A stretch of 64,000 nucleotides of DNA from Oscillospiraceae bacterium. GTDB taxonomy: Bacteria > Bacillota > Clostridia > Oscillospirales > Acutalibacteraceae. The notes beneath the pieces were generated by a model. It searched no databases. It was not told where the DNA came from and saw only the letters and a list, made by a program, of their open reading frames with translations. The position numbers and the translations under genes were made by a program. How positions within the stretch are numbered: the stretch's first letter is position 1; every line of letters begins with the position of its first letter. Positions 16,750-26,800 of the stretch are shown in pieces. Location of the stretch: NCBI GenBank assembly GCA_015066625.1, contig SVOC01000005.1, forward strand, positions 24,094-88,093. The letters run 5' to 3'.

Positions 16750-19242
16750 ATGGAACAATATAATATTACCGGTATGAGCTGTGCCGCTTGCAGTGCACGG
16801 GTTGAAAAAGCTGTTTCGGAGCTTGACGGCGTAACCTCCTGCACGGTAAGTCTTCTGACCAACTCTATGTCCGTTGAGGGCACAGCAAATCCATCACGTA
16901 TAATTGCCGCAGTAAAATCCGCAGGCTACGGTGCGTCACTTAAATCAGATACAGACAAAAAAATTGATATTGATGATTCGTTGAAAGATAACGAAACGCC
17001 TGTCCTGAGAAAAAGGCTTGTTGCATCCGTGGGATTTCTTACGGTGCTGATGTATTTTTCAATGGGTCATATGATGTTTGCCCTTCCCCTGCCTTCATTC
17101 TTTGCCGAAAACCATATTGCAAACGGAATATTTCAGCTTATTCTGACTGCTGTTATAATGATAATAAATCAAAAATTTTTTATAAGCGGTTTCAAGGGTC
17201 TGGTTAACCGTGCGCCCAATATGGATACTCTTGTGGCACTGGGGTCGGGCACATCCTTTGTGTGGAGCGTTATCATTCTTTTTTTGATGACTCAGGCACA
17301 GCTCAGCGGAAATCACGCAGCAGTTGCGGAATACATGCACGGTTTTTATTTTGAATCAGCCGCAATGATTTTAACGCTGATAACCGTGGGCAAAATGCTG
17401 GAAGCCCGTTCAAAAGGCAAAACCACAGATGCTCTTAAAGGGCTTATGAAGCTTGCACCCAAAACCGCAAATATAATAAAAGACGGGAGCGAAATTTCCG
17501 TTCCCGTTTCGCAGGTAAAAAAAGGCGATATATTTGTTGTGCGGCCCGGTGAAAGCATTCCCGTTGACGGTGTTGTGATTGACGGTACGAGTGCGGTTGA
17601 CGAATCGGCACTGACCGGCGAAAGCATCCCCGTTGACAAAGCTAAGGGTGATGAGGTTTCTGCCGCCACAATAAATCAATCGGGATTTATCAGATGTGAG
17701 GCTGTCCGTATAGGCGAAGATACCGCACTTTCACAGATAATAAAAACCGTCCGCGATGCCGCTGCAACAAAGGCGCCCATTGCAAAAACCGCAGATAAAG
17801 TTTCGGGCATATTTGTGCCTGCGGTTATTACTATCGCACTTATTACATTTATAATATGGCTTATTGCAGGCGAAAACACAGGCTTTGCTCTTGCAAGAGG
17901 AATTTCGGTGCTTGTTATAAGCTGTCCCTGTGCTCTCGGTCTTGCAACGCCTGTTGCCATTATGGTCGGAAGCGGTGTAGGAGCAAAAAACGGAATTTTA
18001 TTTAAAAACGCCGCATCTCTTGAAGCAGCAGGAAAAATCAGCATTGTTGCACTTGATAAGACAGGCACAATCACCGAGGGAAAACCCGTTGTAACGGATG
18101 TTGTTCCCTTTGATTGCAATGAAGAAGAACTGCTTGAAACCGCATACTCCCTTGAAATTAAAAGCGAGCATCCCCTTGCAAAGGCGGTTGTTGCAAAAGC
18201 CAAAGAACTGAAAATCAACTGTTATGAGGTTGATAACTTCACCGCGCTGACGGGTAACGGGCTTACTGCAGTTAAAGACGGCACAGAGATTTACGGCGGC
18301 AGTCTTAAATACATTCAAAGCAAAATCAAGCTTGACAATGAAATTGTTCCGGTGTGTAACCGGCTTGCCGGCAGCGGAAAAACTCCCCTGCTTTTTGCAA
18401 AAGGCAACAAAGTAATGGGAATAATCGCTGTTGCCGACACAGTCAAGAATGACAGTGCAGAAGCCGTAAATCAGCTGAAAAATATGGGCATAAAAGTAAT
18501 TATGCTTACGGGAGATAACGAAAAAACCGCTCATGCCATCGGCAAAGTTGCAGTGGTTGATGAAGTTTTTGCAGGTATTCTGCCTGACGGCAAGGAAGCG
18601 GTCATCCGCAATCTTATGAAAAAAGGCAAGGTTGCAATGGTCGGCGACGGAATAAACGATGCCCCTGCACTGACCCGTGCGGATGTGGGTATTGCAATAG
18701 GTACAGGTACGGATATTGCCGTTGACTCTGCAGATGTTGTGCTTATGAAAAACAGACTTTGCGATGTGCCTGCCTCAATCCGTCTGGGCAGAGAAACCTT
18801 AAAAAACATCCGTCAGAATCTTTTTTGGGCATTTCTTTATAATATTCTGGGTATTCCCCTTGCGGCAGGTCTTTTCATTCCCGTTTTCGGATGGGAACTG
18901 AATCCTATGTTCGGTGCTGCCGCAATGAGCATTTCAAGCTTCTGCGTCGTATCAAACGCTTTGCGACTTAATATTTTTAAAATTCACAGCGATAAAAAGG
19001 ATAAAAAAATAAAAACCAAGGAGAAAAAAGTTATGACAAAAACATTGAAAATTGAAGGTATGATGTGCCCTCACTGCGAGGCAAGAGTAAAGAAAACTCT
19101 TGAAGAAATTGAAAACATTGAAAGTGCGGATGTCAGCCACACAGAAGGCACGGCAGTTGTAACCTTCGTCACACCCGTTGCAGACGATGTTCTTAAAAAT
19201 GCAGTTGAAGAACAGGGATATACAGTAATTGAGATTAAATAA
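16750..19242 (+). CDS. copA: Copper-exporting P1B-type ATPase with a C-terminal CopZ-like domain
   Basis: Exports Cu(I) across the cytoplasmic membrane. With the ATG at 16750 the protein has 830 residues. In order: an N-terminal heavy-metal-binding domain (GMSCAAC, Cys11 and Cys14), membrane helices, the actuator domain with LTGES, the CPC metal site (Cys392-Pro-Cys394) that marks copper pumps, phosphorylated Asp436 in [15 protein letters not shown], and two last helices. After a lysine-rich linker (about 745-761) there is a second metal-binding domain, residues 762-830, with GMMCPHC. That domain has the size and sequence of a complete CopZ chaperone. The longer frame from 16657 would start upstream of the promoter and was rejected. 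No csoR is in the window. Confidence 0.96.
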   Translation: MEQYNITGMSCAACSARVEKAVSELDGVTSCTVSLLTNSMSVEGTANPSRIIAAVKSAGYGASLKSDTDKKIDIDDSLKDNETPVLRKRLVASVGFLTVLMYFSMGHMMFALPLPSFFAENHIANGIFQLILTAVIMIINQKFFISGFKGLVNRAPNMDTLVALGSGTSFVWSVIILFLMTQAQLSGNHAAVAEYMHGFYFESAAMILTLITVGKMLEARSKGKTTDALKGLMKLAPKTANIIKDGSEISVPVSQVKKGDIFVVRPGESIPVDGVVIDGTSAVDESALTGESIPVDKAKGDEVSAATINQSGFIRCEAVRIGEDTALSQIIKTVRDAAATKAPIAKTADKVSGIFVPAVITIALITFIIWLIAGENTGFALARGISVLVISCPCALGLATPVAIMVGSGVGAKNGILFKNAASLEAAGKISIVALDKTGTITEGKPVVTDVVPFDCNEEELLETAYSLEIKSEHPLAKAVVAKAKELKINCYEVDNFTALTGNGLTAVKDGTEIYGGSLKYIQSKIKLDNEIVPVCNRLAGSGKTPLLFAKGNKVMGIIAVADTVKNDSAEAVNQLKNMGIKVIMLTGDNEKTAHAIGKVAVVDEVFAGILPDGKEAVIRNLMKKGKVAMVGDGINDAPALTRADVGIAIGTGTDIAVDSADVVLMKNRLCDVPASIRLGRETLKNIRQNLFWAFLYNILGIPLAAGLFIPVFGWELNPMFGAAAMSISSFCVVSNALRLNIFKIHSDKKDKKIKTKEKKVMTKTLKIEGMMCPHCEARVKKTLEEIENIESADVSHTEGTAVVTFVTPVADDVLKNAVEEQGYTVIEIK
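19033..19242 (+). CDS. Possible internally initiated CopZ-like copper chaperone (in frame with copA)
   Basis: Inside copA, AAGGAG (19018-19023) lies nine bases before an in-frame ATG (19033). Translation from it would give a 69-residue protein starting [15 protein letters not shown], the length and layout of a CopZ/Atx1 chaperone with a single CxxC. The ribosome site lies in the lysine-rich linker. This suggests the gene may yield both full-length CopA and a free chaperone, or that a former copA-copZ pair lost the copA stop codon. No experiment supports the internal start. Confidence 0.45.
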   Translation: MTKTLKIEGMMCPHCEARVKKTLEEIENIESADVSHTEGTAVVTFVTPVADDVLKNAVEEQGYTVIEIK

Positions 19243-19245
19243 ACA

Positions 19246-19269
19246 AAGCGGTGTCAGATGACACCGCTT
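19246..19269. terminator. Terminator between copA and the glycerate kinase gene
   Basis: Perfect 10-bp stem AAGCGGTGTC / GACACCGCTT with an AGAT loop, then ATTTCTTTT on the plus strand. It includes the glycerate kinase stop codon (19254), so both converging transcripts can use it. Confidence 0.85.
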
Positions 19270-20372
19270 ATTTCTTTTGCCGCTTTTACGGCGGCATTAT
19301 ATAAATCTTCTTTGCAGGTTTTCAGAATTTCATCAAAGTTTTTATCGCTTTCGCAAGCAAAGTAAAGCTCTGAAACCCCGAGATTTTTGATTTTCTCTGC
19401 ACCTTCGCCCTTACTGCCGCAGATTGCAATAACCTTTTTATTCACACTTGCAGACCGTTTGGCAATACCCGATATCACTTTACCCTCAACGCTCTGGGAG
19501 TCAAGCCTGCCTTCGCCTGTTATAATCAAATCAGCATTTTTCGCTTTCGCTTCAAAATCCGCTGTATCAAGCAGAATTTCTATGCCTTTTCTTAATTCAC
19601 CGCCCAGAAAAGCCACTGTTCCTGCACCCATTCCCCCTGCGGCACCTGAGCCTTTTATGTGTGACACATTGGCACTTAAATCTCTGCGGATAATTTCCGC
19701 AATATGCCTCAGCCCTTTGTCAAGTCGTTTTACCATAGCTTCATCCGCACCCTTCTGCGGTGCAAAAACATATGCGGCACCCCTTGCGCCGTAAAGGGGA
19801 TTTTCAACATCGCAAGCAGCAATAACGGGAATATTTATTGTTTTTTCGGGCGGTGTGATTTTTGAAATTCTGCAAAGCGTACCGCCTGTGGGAACAAATT
19901 CTTTTCCGTTTTCATCGATAAACACATAGCCCAGTGCAGCCGCCATTCCTGCACCGCAGTCATTGGTTGCACTGCCGCCGAGACCGAGAAGAATTTTTTT
20001 CGCACCACGGAAAAGTGCATCTGTTATAAGCTCCCCTGCTCCGAAGGTTGTTGCTTTCTCGGGGTTTTTGTTATCACCTGCAAGAGGCAGACCTGCACAG
20101 GCTGCCGTTTCAATAACGGCGGTTTTATCGGGAAGCATAAGATATTCAGCCTGTATTTTCTCGCCGAAAACACCACAGACCTTTGTTTTTATCATTTCGC
20201 CGCCTGAAATATCATACAAACAGGCACAAAGCCCCTCGCCGCCATCGGCAGCAGGGAGCTTTGTTATATTCACATTATTTATTGTATCGGCAAACGCCTG
20301 CCCGATAATATCGCATACCTGACGTGCGGTCAGAGTGCCTTTGAAGCTGTCGGGTGCAATGAGAATATTCAT
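19254..20372 (-). CDS. Glycerate kinase (GlxK/GarK family)
   Basis: Phosphorylates D-glycerate, feeding it into lower glycolysis. The 372 residues begin MNILIAPDSFKGTLTA, the family signature; later signatures are AADGGEG, LGLGGSATNDCGAGMA (glycine-rich nucleotide site, about 120-135) and ITGEGRLDSQS (about 285-295). Family members are about 380 residues. The ATG at 20372 is one base after the stop codon of the upstream M20 peptidase, so translation is probably coupled; a longer frame would overlap that gene by 113 bases. It is the last gene of the long minus-strand run. Whether it makes 2- or 3-phosphoglycerate is not decided by the sequence. Confidence 0.92.
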   Translation of the reverse strand: MNILIAPDSFKGTLTARQVCDIIGQAFADTINNVNITKLPAADGGEGLCACLYDISGGEMIKTKVCGVFGEKIQAEYLMLPDKTAVIETAACAGLPLAGDNKNPEKATTFGAGELITDALFRGAKKILLGLGGSATNDCGAGMAAALGYVFIDENGKEFVPTGGTLCRISKITPPEKTINIPVIAACDVENPLYGARGAAYVFAPQKGADEAMVKRLDKGLRHIAEIIRRDLSANVSHIKGSGAAGGMGAGTVAFLGGELRKGIEILLDTADFEAKAKNADLIITGEGRLDSQSVEGKVISGIAKRSASVNKKVIAICGSKGEGAEKIKNLGVSELYFACESDKNFDEILKTCKEDLYNAAVKAAKEISGVI

Positions 20373-20373
20373 A

Positions 20374-21840
20374 TTATTCAGCAGAAGCCCTTCTGATATA
20401 TTTCTTGAAGAATTTAACACCGGGTGCAACGGCACTGATGGGAATTCTTTCGTTTGTGCCGTGGGACGTGCGGAGAAGCTCAACACTCAGTCTGTAAGGT
20501 GCGTAACGGTAAATATTTTCACAGATAGGCTCATAGTAGCAGGCATCCGTGCCGCCCATAACAAGGTAGGGAGTAACGATTGCGTTATTGTTATCCTGCA
20601 TAATGATTTCTTCCATTATTTTGAAAGCTCTTGAATCCGTGGGTGAGAATTTTGATGCTTCCTTGGCTTTAAGCACCTTTACTTCAATATCCTTATATCT
20701 GCAAACCTTGCGGATATGCTTTTCAACATCTGCAACGGTTGTGCCGGGCATCTGTCTGAAATTAACGGTTACACTTGATTTCTGAGGAAGAACATTTGCG
20801 GCAGGGCTGCCCTGAGCCATTGTAACCGCAGTTGTTGTTCTTACAAAGCAAGCGGTAAACGGTATCTTCGTCATACCGTATTTAAGGAGAGGCTTCATAT
20901 AATCAAGGTTGCACATAAGAAGGCGTGCGGGGTATGTGCAGTTTTTGCCTATGCCCGAGAAAAGGTCGTGAACAAAGGGCATAAGCTCTGCCTTGAACTG
21001 ATTGTTTTCAAGGTCCTTGATAACATTCGCAAGCTTACCCAGACCCGAATGAACGGGAGGCTGTGATGAATGACCGCCCTTGCTGTTAACGGTAATTTCA
21101 AAATCAACATATCCCTTTTCGGCAATACCGATGCCCACAAGGTCTTTTTCATTTATAATACCCTTGACATTAACAGGGATGATTGCACCGCCTTCGTCAA
21201 GCACACTGTCAAGATGAATTCCTCTCTCTTTAAGAACCTTCATAATGCTCTTTGCGCCGCCTTCTTCGGAGGCAACAACCTCTTCATCCTGACCGAAAAG
21301 AAGATAAACATCTCTCTCGGGCTGAAAGCCTTCTTCAAGAAGGGTTTCAACGGCATCCATAACACCGATAAGGTGATTTTTCATATCAACTGCGCCTCTG
21401 CCCCAGATGAATTCACCGTCGTTATGTCCGCTGAAGGGAGCATATGTCCAATCCTGCTCGGTGCCTTCCGAAATGGGAACTACATCCTGATGAGCAAGCA
21501 GAGCAACAGGCTCAAGGTCATCTCTTGTTCCCTTCCAGCGGTAAACAAGGCTTGCTTCCTGAACAATTTCTTTTTCGAGTGTTTTATGGATAAGGGGAAA
21601 TGCTTCTTCAAGAAAAGCGTGAAATTCATCAAACTTTGAGAAATCCACCTTTGCTTTATCGGGATAACTTATTGTGGGAATTGAAATCGCCTTTGAAAGG
21701 TGTTCAAGGCATCTTTCTTCATTAACATTTTCTTCGGTGGGTACGCCGTAATTCTTTTTCTCGGGTACATAAAGTGCTGCCTTTACTGCCGTTGCAACCG
21801 CCGCCGCACCAACGGCACCGCCTATAATTTTCTTCCACAT
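20374..21840 (-). CDS. M20 family metallopeptidase, carboxypeptidase S / PM20D1-like, membrane-anchored
   Basis: A 488-residue M20 peptidase. Residues 1-25 form a hydrophobic anchor (KKIIGGAVGAAAVATAVKAAL). Zinc and catalytic motifs are LLAHQDVVP (about 115), WGRGAVDMKN (about 150) and FGQDEEVVASEEGG (catalytic Glu pair, about 183), with a dimerisation domain containing VNSKGGHSSQP. The AHQDVVP form and the length fit carboxypeptidase S and PM20D1, enzymes that hydrolyse Gly-X dipeptides or N-acyl amino acids. The active site would face outside if the anchor inserts as a signal sequence. It is 15 bases from the DUF6320-like gene and 1 base from glycerate kinase. Substrate unknown. Confidence 0.88.
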   Translation of the reverse strand: MWKKIIGGAVGAAAVATAVKAALYVPEKKNYGVPTEENVNEERCLEHLSKAISIPTISYPDKAKVDFSKFDEFHAFLEEAFPLIHKTLEKEIVQEASLVYRWKGTRDDLEPVALLAHQDVVPISEGTEQDWTYAPFSGHNDGEFIWGRGAVDMKNHLIGVMDAVETLLEEGFQPERDVYLLFGQDEEVVASEEGGAKSIMKVLKERGIHLDSVLDEGGAIIPVNVKGIINEKDLVGIGIAEKGYVDFEITVNSKGGHSSQPPVHSGLGKLANVIKDLENNQFKAELMPFVHDLFSGIGKNCTYPARLLMCNLDYMKPLLKYGMTKIPFTACFVRTTTAVTMAQGSPAANVLPQKSSVTVNFRQMPGTTVADVEKHIRKVCRYKDIEVKVLKAKEASKFSPTDSRAFKIMEEIIMQDNNNAIVTPYLVMGGTDACYYEPICENIYRYAPYRLSVELLRTSHGTNERIPISAVAPGVKFFKKYIRRASAE

Positions 21841-21855
21841 AATACATTTCCTTTC

Positions 21856-22554
21856 TTACATAAAGAATTTACGCTTTGCCCAGTCTTTAAAGCGCTTGCT
21901 TTTTGCCATAACGGTAAAGAATATCATCAGCGAAACACAGCAGGCAGTTACAATAAATGAAACCACAACCTGCAGTTTTCCGTTATAATACATATTCATA
22001 CAGATTTCAATAATGAAGCTCATCAAATTGATTGCACCAAGCACTGCAACCGCAATCATAGACTTGTCCCGCGGCTTTTTAAGCCAGAAGATAAACAGAT
22101 TGCACAATGCCCATAACGCTATTACAACAGGCAGGACAATGGAACTGAACCAGCCGTCCTCAACTCCGTAAAGCCTGAACATATTAAGATATGCAAGCAG
22201 AGCAATGGCATCAATACCGAGCATAACAACGGGGATATTCTTTTTCCACATCAGAGGGAAAATAAACCATATCCACGCAACCGCAAAACCGCCGATAATG
22301 AACTTTGATATTTCGCTTTTAAAAATCAGTATATCCAGCACAAGAAGTACCAGATTGGGGATAAGAATAATAAGCGAAAGCACAAACGCCCAATATTTTT
22401 TGCTTACGGACTTGGGTATTTCAAGGATCTCGGGGAAAAGAGGTTTTTCAGGTTCTGCCGTTTTTTCTTTCGGATTTGTTACGGGTGTATCGCAAAGGGG
22501 GCAAGCCGGACATCCCTTTTCAAGCTCTACGCCGCAGTTTACACAGTATGACAT
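21856..22554 (-). CDS. Zinc-ribbon membrane protein, DUF6320-like
   Basis: A 232-residue protein with an N-terminal zinc ribbon of four or five cysteines (Cys4, Cys7, Cys15, Cys18, Cys21: YCVNCG..GCPACPLC) and then about six hydrophobic segments (for example SLIILIPNLVLLVLDILIF and MLGIDAIALLAYLNMF) ending in a basic tail KRFKDWAKRKFFM. This matches my memory of the DUF6320 family of Clostridia, of unknown function. Its start codon overlaps the stop of the acyltransferase gene by one base (TGATG), so the two are translationally coupled and probably work together. An enzymatic role is not visible. Confidence 0.8.
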   Translation of the reverse strand: MSYCVNCGVELEKGCPACPLCDTPVTNPKEKTAEPEKPLFPEILEIPKSVSKKYWAFVLSLIILIPNLVLLVLDILIFKSEISKFIIGGFAVAWIWFIFPLMWKKNIPVVMLGIDAIALLAYLNMFRLYGVEDGWFSSIVLPVVIALWALCNLFIFWLKKPRDKSMIAVAVLGAINLMSFIIEICMNMYYNGKLQVVVSFIVTACCVSLMIFFTVMAKSKRFKDWAKRKFFM

Positions 22555-23861
22555 CAGGCGTCACCTCCTGCAATAAAATGTCTGTTACTTTCAACCTTAA
22601 CGGGTATACCGAATTTAACAAGGGTTGTAAAAATTTCTCTCTGCACGGTGGGTTCTTCAAAAATATTCGAAACACTCAGTGCAAGAGTATCTTTATATGA
22701 CAGTGCCGCACATTTGGGAATAAGCATACCGGGGCCCGTTGAAAGATTCAGCTTTTCAATATATTGCTCCATTTCCTTTGGGGTTTTGATTACACCCAGA
22801 TTGGTAATAAGAGAGCTTGTTGCTTTTTCCCCGGTAATCTTATAAATAACGCTTATGCCGAAATCTTTTAAAAACGATGGCAAAACCCGCATCACGGGAT
22901 TTTTTTCAAAGCCTGCGTTACCGTTCATCATTGCCTGCAGCTCCTTTTCGTTATTGATATAACGAAGATAGAGCGAAAGCTGTTTCACGATTTCAGGGAA
23001 GGTGTATTCACCCATCTTAGGGTCAATCTGGAAGGAATAACACAGCATAAAGTTTCGCAGGGTTTCGCTTTCGCAGAAGTTACGGACATTAACGGGAATC
23101 TGAACACCTACAGGCTTTTCCTTATTCCACTTATCCTGCCTCTGAAGGTTATACATTATCCACACAAGAAGCGCCGCCACATATTCGGTTATGGTGACAC
23201 CGTGTTCACGGGCTTTTTCCTTAATTACGGCAACAGGTATATAACCGGTTGTGATGTTGAGATAATGCTTGGGCAACCGTTTTCCCTTATAGTGATATGT
23301 GAACTTATAGATTCGCTGTGCCTTGGCTTTTGATTTAACATTTTTAAGGTATGCATCTTCGCTTTCACCTTCGTGGGGCTTTTCGTTTATATCAAGCACA
23401 GCCTCACCGTTGGGAATATCTTTGCCCGTAAGCCTGAGATAAACGGCGGTAAGAGTCATAAAGAATCTTGATGCGCCGTATCCGTCGGTTATGGCGTGGA
23501 AAAAATCAACGGATATTCTGTTTTCGTAGTAATAAACCTTAAAAAGGTAACCGTTATTTTCTTTCCACTTGAAACGCTGGCAGGGGTTTGCAATGTCAGG
23601 CATAACAGGAGGCATTCCGTAAGGATTTTTTTCAAGATAATGCCAGAAAAAACCGTTACGCATACGAACGTCAAACGTAGGAAAGCGAGGCATTGTCATT
23701 TCCAATGCCTTTTGAAGCAAAGCGGGATCGATTTTCTCGGTCAGCGTAACCGACATACGGTAAACATTGGACCAGGATGACGTGTTCTGACCGGGGAAAA
23801 CCTTTGCCGCATTATCAAGTTTATACCACTGTCTTTGCCGTAACGGTATTTTAGCCTTCAT
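22554..23861 (-). CDS. Condensation-fold acyltransferase-like protein
   Basis: A 435-residue protein related to the CAT/condensation/alcohol acetyltransferase superfamily. The active-site motif HxxxDG appears as FHAITDGYGA (His122, Asp126); the second histidine of HHxxxDG is Phe here. A later VPVNVRNFCESETLRNFM-type segment resembles the DFGWG-side half of the fold. Family members transfer acyl groups to alcohols or amines using acyl-CoA or carrier proteins. It starts 12 bases after polC and overlaps the DUF6320-like gene by one base. A membrane-linked acylation (lipid or N-acyl amino acid) is inferred from its neighbours only. Confidence 0.78.
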   Translation of the reverse strand: MKAKIPLRQRQWYKLDNAAKVFPGQNTSSWSNVYRMSVTLTEKIDPALLQKALEMTMPRFPTFDVRMRNGFFWHYLEKNPYGMPPVMPDIANPCQRFKWKENNGYLFKVYYYENRISVDFFHAITDGYGASRFFMTLTAVYLRLTGKDIPNGEAVLDINEKPHEGESEDAYLKNVKSKAKAQRIYKFTYHYKGKRLPKHYLNITTGYIPVAVIKEKAREHGVTITEYVAALLVWIMYNLQRQDKWNKEKPVGVQIPVNVRNFCESETLRNFMLCYSFQIDPKMGEYTFPEIVKQLSLYLRYINNEKELQAMMNGNAGFEKNPVMRVLPSFLKDFGISVIYKITGEKATSSLITNLGVIKTPKEMEQYIEKLNLSTGPGMLIPKCAALSYKDTLALSVSNIFEEPTVQREIFTTLVKFGIPVKVESNRHFIAGGDA

Positions 23862-23873
23862 AAGTTACTCCAA

Positions 23874-26800
23874 TCAAAAGAAGCTTAACTGGGTTGATTT
23901 GGGAAGTGATTCGAACGCGCCGCCCTCTTCAAGGGCTGCAATAATTGTTTTTGAGGCACCTGAACGAAGCTGAAAATCCTCGATTGAAAGGAATTCGCCG
24001 CCGCCGTCATTCCTTGCCGCTTCAAGACCTTCCGCAGCTCTGCCGCCGCAGCCTGCAATTGCCGAGAAGGGCAGACGGATTTTACCGTCCTCAATAACAT
24101 ATCTGTTTGCGGTGGATTTATAAATATCGATGGGAAGAATTTCAACGCCTCTCGCCATCATTTCGTTGATAACCTGAAGTGAGGTGAATGTACCTTCTTC
24201 TTTGGCGGTAGCCGTTTTCTGGTTCATTTTAACCTTGATTTCATCCATCTTTTTCTTAACTGCTCCCCTGCCTGCAAGAACAGCCGCAGTATCGATATCT
24301 TCGCCTCGTACCGTCATATAGGTTGCGTAGTATTCAACGGGTCTGTAAAGCTTGTACCAGGCGAGACGCATTGCCGCACTTACGTATGCGGCGGCGTGAG
24401 CCTTGGGGAACATATATTTGATTTTCATACAGGAATCAAGATACCACTGTGGTACATCGTGGTCAAGCATTTCCTTTTTATGCTCATCGGTAAGAAGCGA
24501 GGTCGCTTTACCCTTTCTTACGATTTCCATAATCTTGAATGCCATACCCTTTTCAACGCCTTTGTTGATGAGGTAAACCATAATATTGTCACGGGTACCG
24601 ATAACCTCTGAAATGGTGCAGGTTCCGTTTTTGATAAGATCCTGAGCGTTGCCTATCCAAACGTCCGTACCGTGGGAAAGACCCGAAATCTGAAGCATAT
24701 CGGAGAAATTCTTGGGCTGTGACTCGATAAGCATCTGGCGCACAAAAGGAGTACCCAATTCGGGCAATGAGAGTGTTCCCGTTTCGCAATCAATATCTTC
24801 TGCGGTTACACCCATAGGTTCGGGAGTAGTCAGAAGTTCATAAAGCTTGGGGTCGCACACGTCAATTTTCATAACATTGGTACCGGTCATATCTTCAAGG
24901 TGCTTATACATTGTAGGAACATCATGGCCCAGGTTATCAAGTTTCAGAATTGTATCGTGAAGTGAATGGAAATCGAAGTGGGTTGTTCTGTGAATGGAAT
25001 CCGCATCATCGGCAGGATGCTGAATTGGAGTGAAATCCTCCGCATCCATATCCGCAGGCACAACAACCATTCCGCCCGGATGCTGACCGGTTGTTCTTTT
25101 GACACCTACACATCCCTGAACAAGTCTGTCTGCCTCTGCTCTTGAAAGAACAATTCCCTTTTCCTCTGCCCATTTTTTAACGAAGCCGAAAGCGGTTTTA
25201 TCTGCAAGAGTGCCGATTGTACCCGCCTTGAAAACGTGGGTTTTGCCGAAAAGTTCTTCCGTATATCTGTGAGCATAGAACTGATATTCACCCGAAAAGT
25301 TAAGGTCGATATCGGGCTGCTTATCGCCGTAGAAACCGAGGAAGGTTTCGAAGGGGATATCGTGGCCGTCACGGTGCATAGCTTTACCGCAGACAGGGCA
25401 ATCCTTAGGCGGCATATCGTAGCCCGAGCCGTATTCGCCCTTATAGAAAAACTCGCTGTGCTTACATTCTTCACAGATGTAATGGGGCACAAGAGGGTTA
25501 ACCTCTGAAATACCTGCCGCAAAAGCAACGAAGGATGAACCTACCGAACCTCTGGAGCCTACATAGTAGCCGTTGTCCATTGAGTTCCACACAAGCTTCT
25601 GTGCAATGATATAAAGAACAGCGAAACCGTTTTTGATGATTGAATCAAGCTCTTTATCAAGTCTTTCCTTGATATATTCGGGCAAAGGATTTCCGTAATA
25701 ATCCTGCATTCTGTCATAGCAAATCTGACGGAGTTCTTCATCCGCGCCCTCGATTTTGGGAGGATAAGTGCCGTCGGGAATAGGCTTTATCTCCTCGCAC
25801 ATATCCGCAATAAGATTGGGGTTTTTAACAACCACTTCATATGCAGTGTCTTCACCCAGATATGCAAACTCGTCAAGCATATTCTGAGTTGTTCTCAGGT
25901 AAAGAGGTGCCTGCTCCGCCGCATCCTTGAATCCCTGACCTGCCATAAGAATCTCTCTAAAAATCTTATCGCTTTCATCCATAAAGTGAACGTCACCGGT
26001 TGCAACAACGGGTATTCCCATTTCATCGGCAAGGTGAATTATACGGCGGTTGATTTCGTTAAGGTCTTCCTCACTGTCAACCATACCTTCACGGAGCATA
26101 AACGCATTGTTTCCGTTAGGCTGGATTTCAAGATAATCGTAAATGCTTGCAATTTCAAGCAGATTTTCCTTGGGCATACCCATAAAAATCGCCTGATAAA
26201 GCTGACCTGCCTCGCAGGCACTGCCCACAATAAGCCCATCCTTATGTGCAATAAGCTCGCTTCGGGGAATACGGGGATGACGGTAGTAGTATTCAAGATT
26301 GGATTTTGAAATGAGCTGATAAAGATGTTTCAGTCCTGCTCTGTTCTTCGCAAGAAGAATAATATGGTAAGTAGGCAGACGCTTGACATTAACAGGAATC
26401 TTTTCGTTGATTTCGGAAATATTCTCAACGCCCTTTTCTTCGCAGAGTGCAATAAGCTTTTCAAAAATACGGGCAAGCGCACCTGCATCTTCATCCGCTC
26501 TGTGGTGGTCAAACTTGGGAAGCTTGAAATAATTTGAGATTGAATCAAGCTTATAATTCTTTATACCCTCAATAAGGCTCTGCGCCATAACAAGAGTATC
26601 GATATGAGTGAAGTTATAATCAATACCGTTTCTTCGACAGGTGTGTTTGAGAACATTGGTATCAAAGGTTGCGTTATGGGCAACAAGCACACCGTCACCG
26701 CAGAATTCAAAGAATTTGCGGACAGCCTCTGCCTCCTTGGGTGCATTGGCAACCATTGCATTCGTAATGCCCGTAAGCTCCGTAATTTTTACGGGAATAG

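Noticed and set aside
20373..20486. Extended N terminus for the glycerate kinase
   Set aside because: It would overlap the M20 peptidase gene by 113 bases and the family N terminus is MNILIAPDSFKG.
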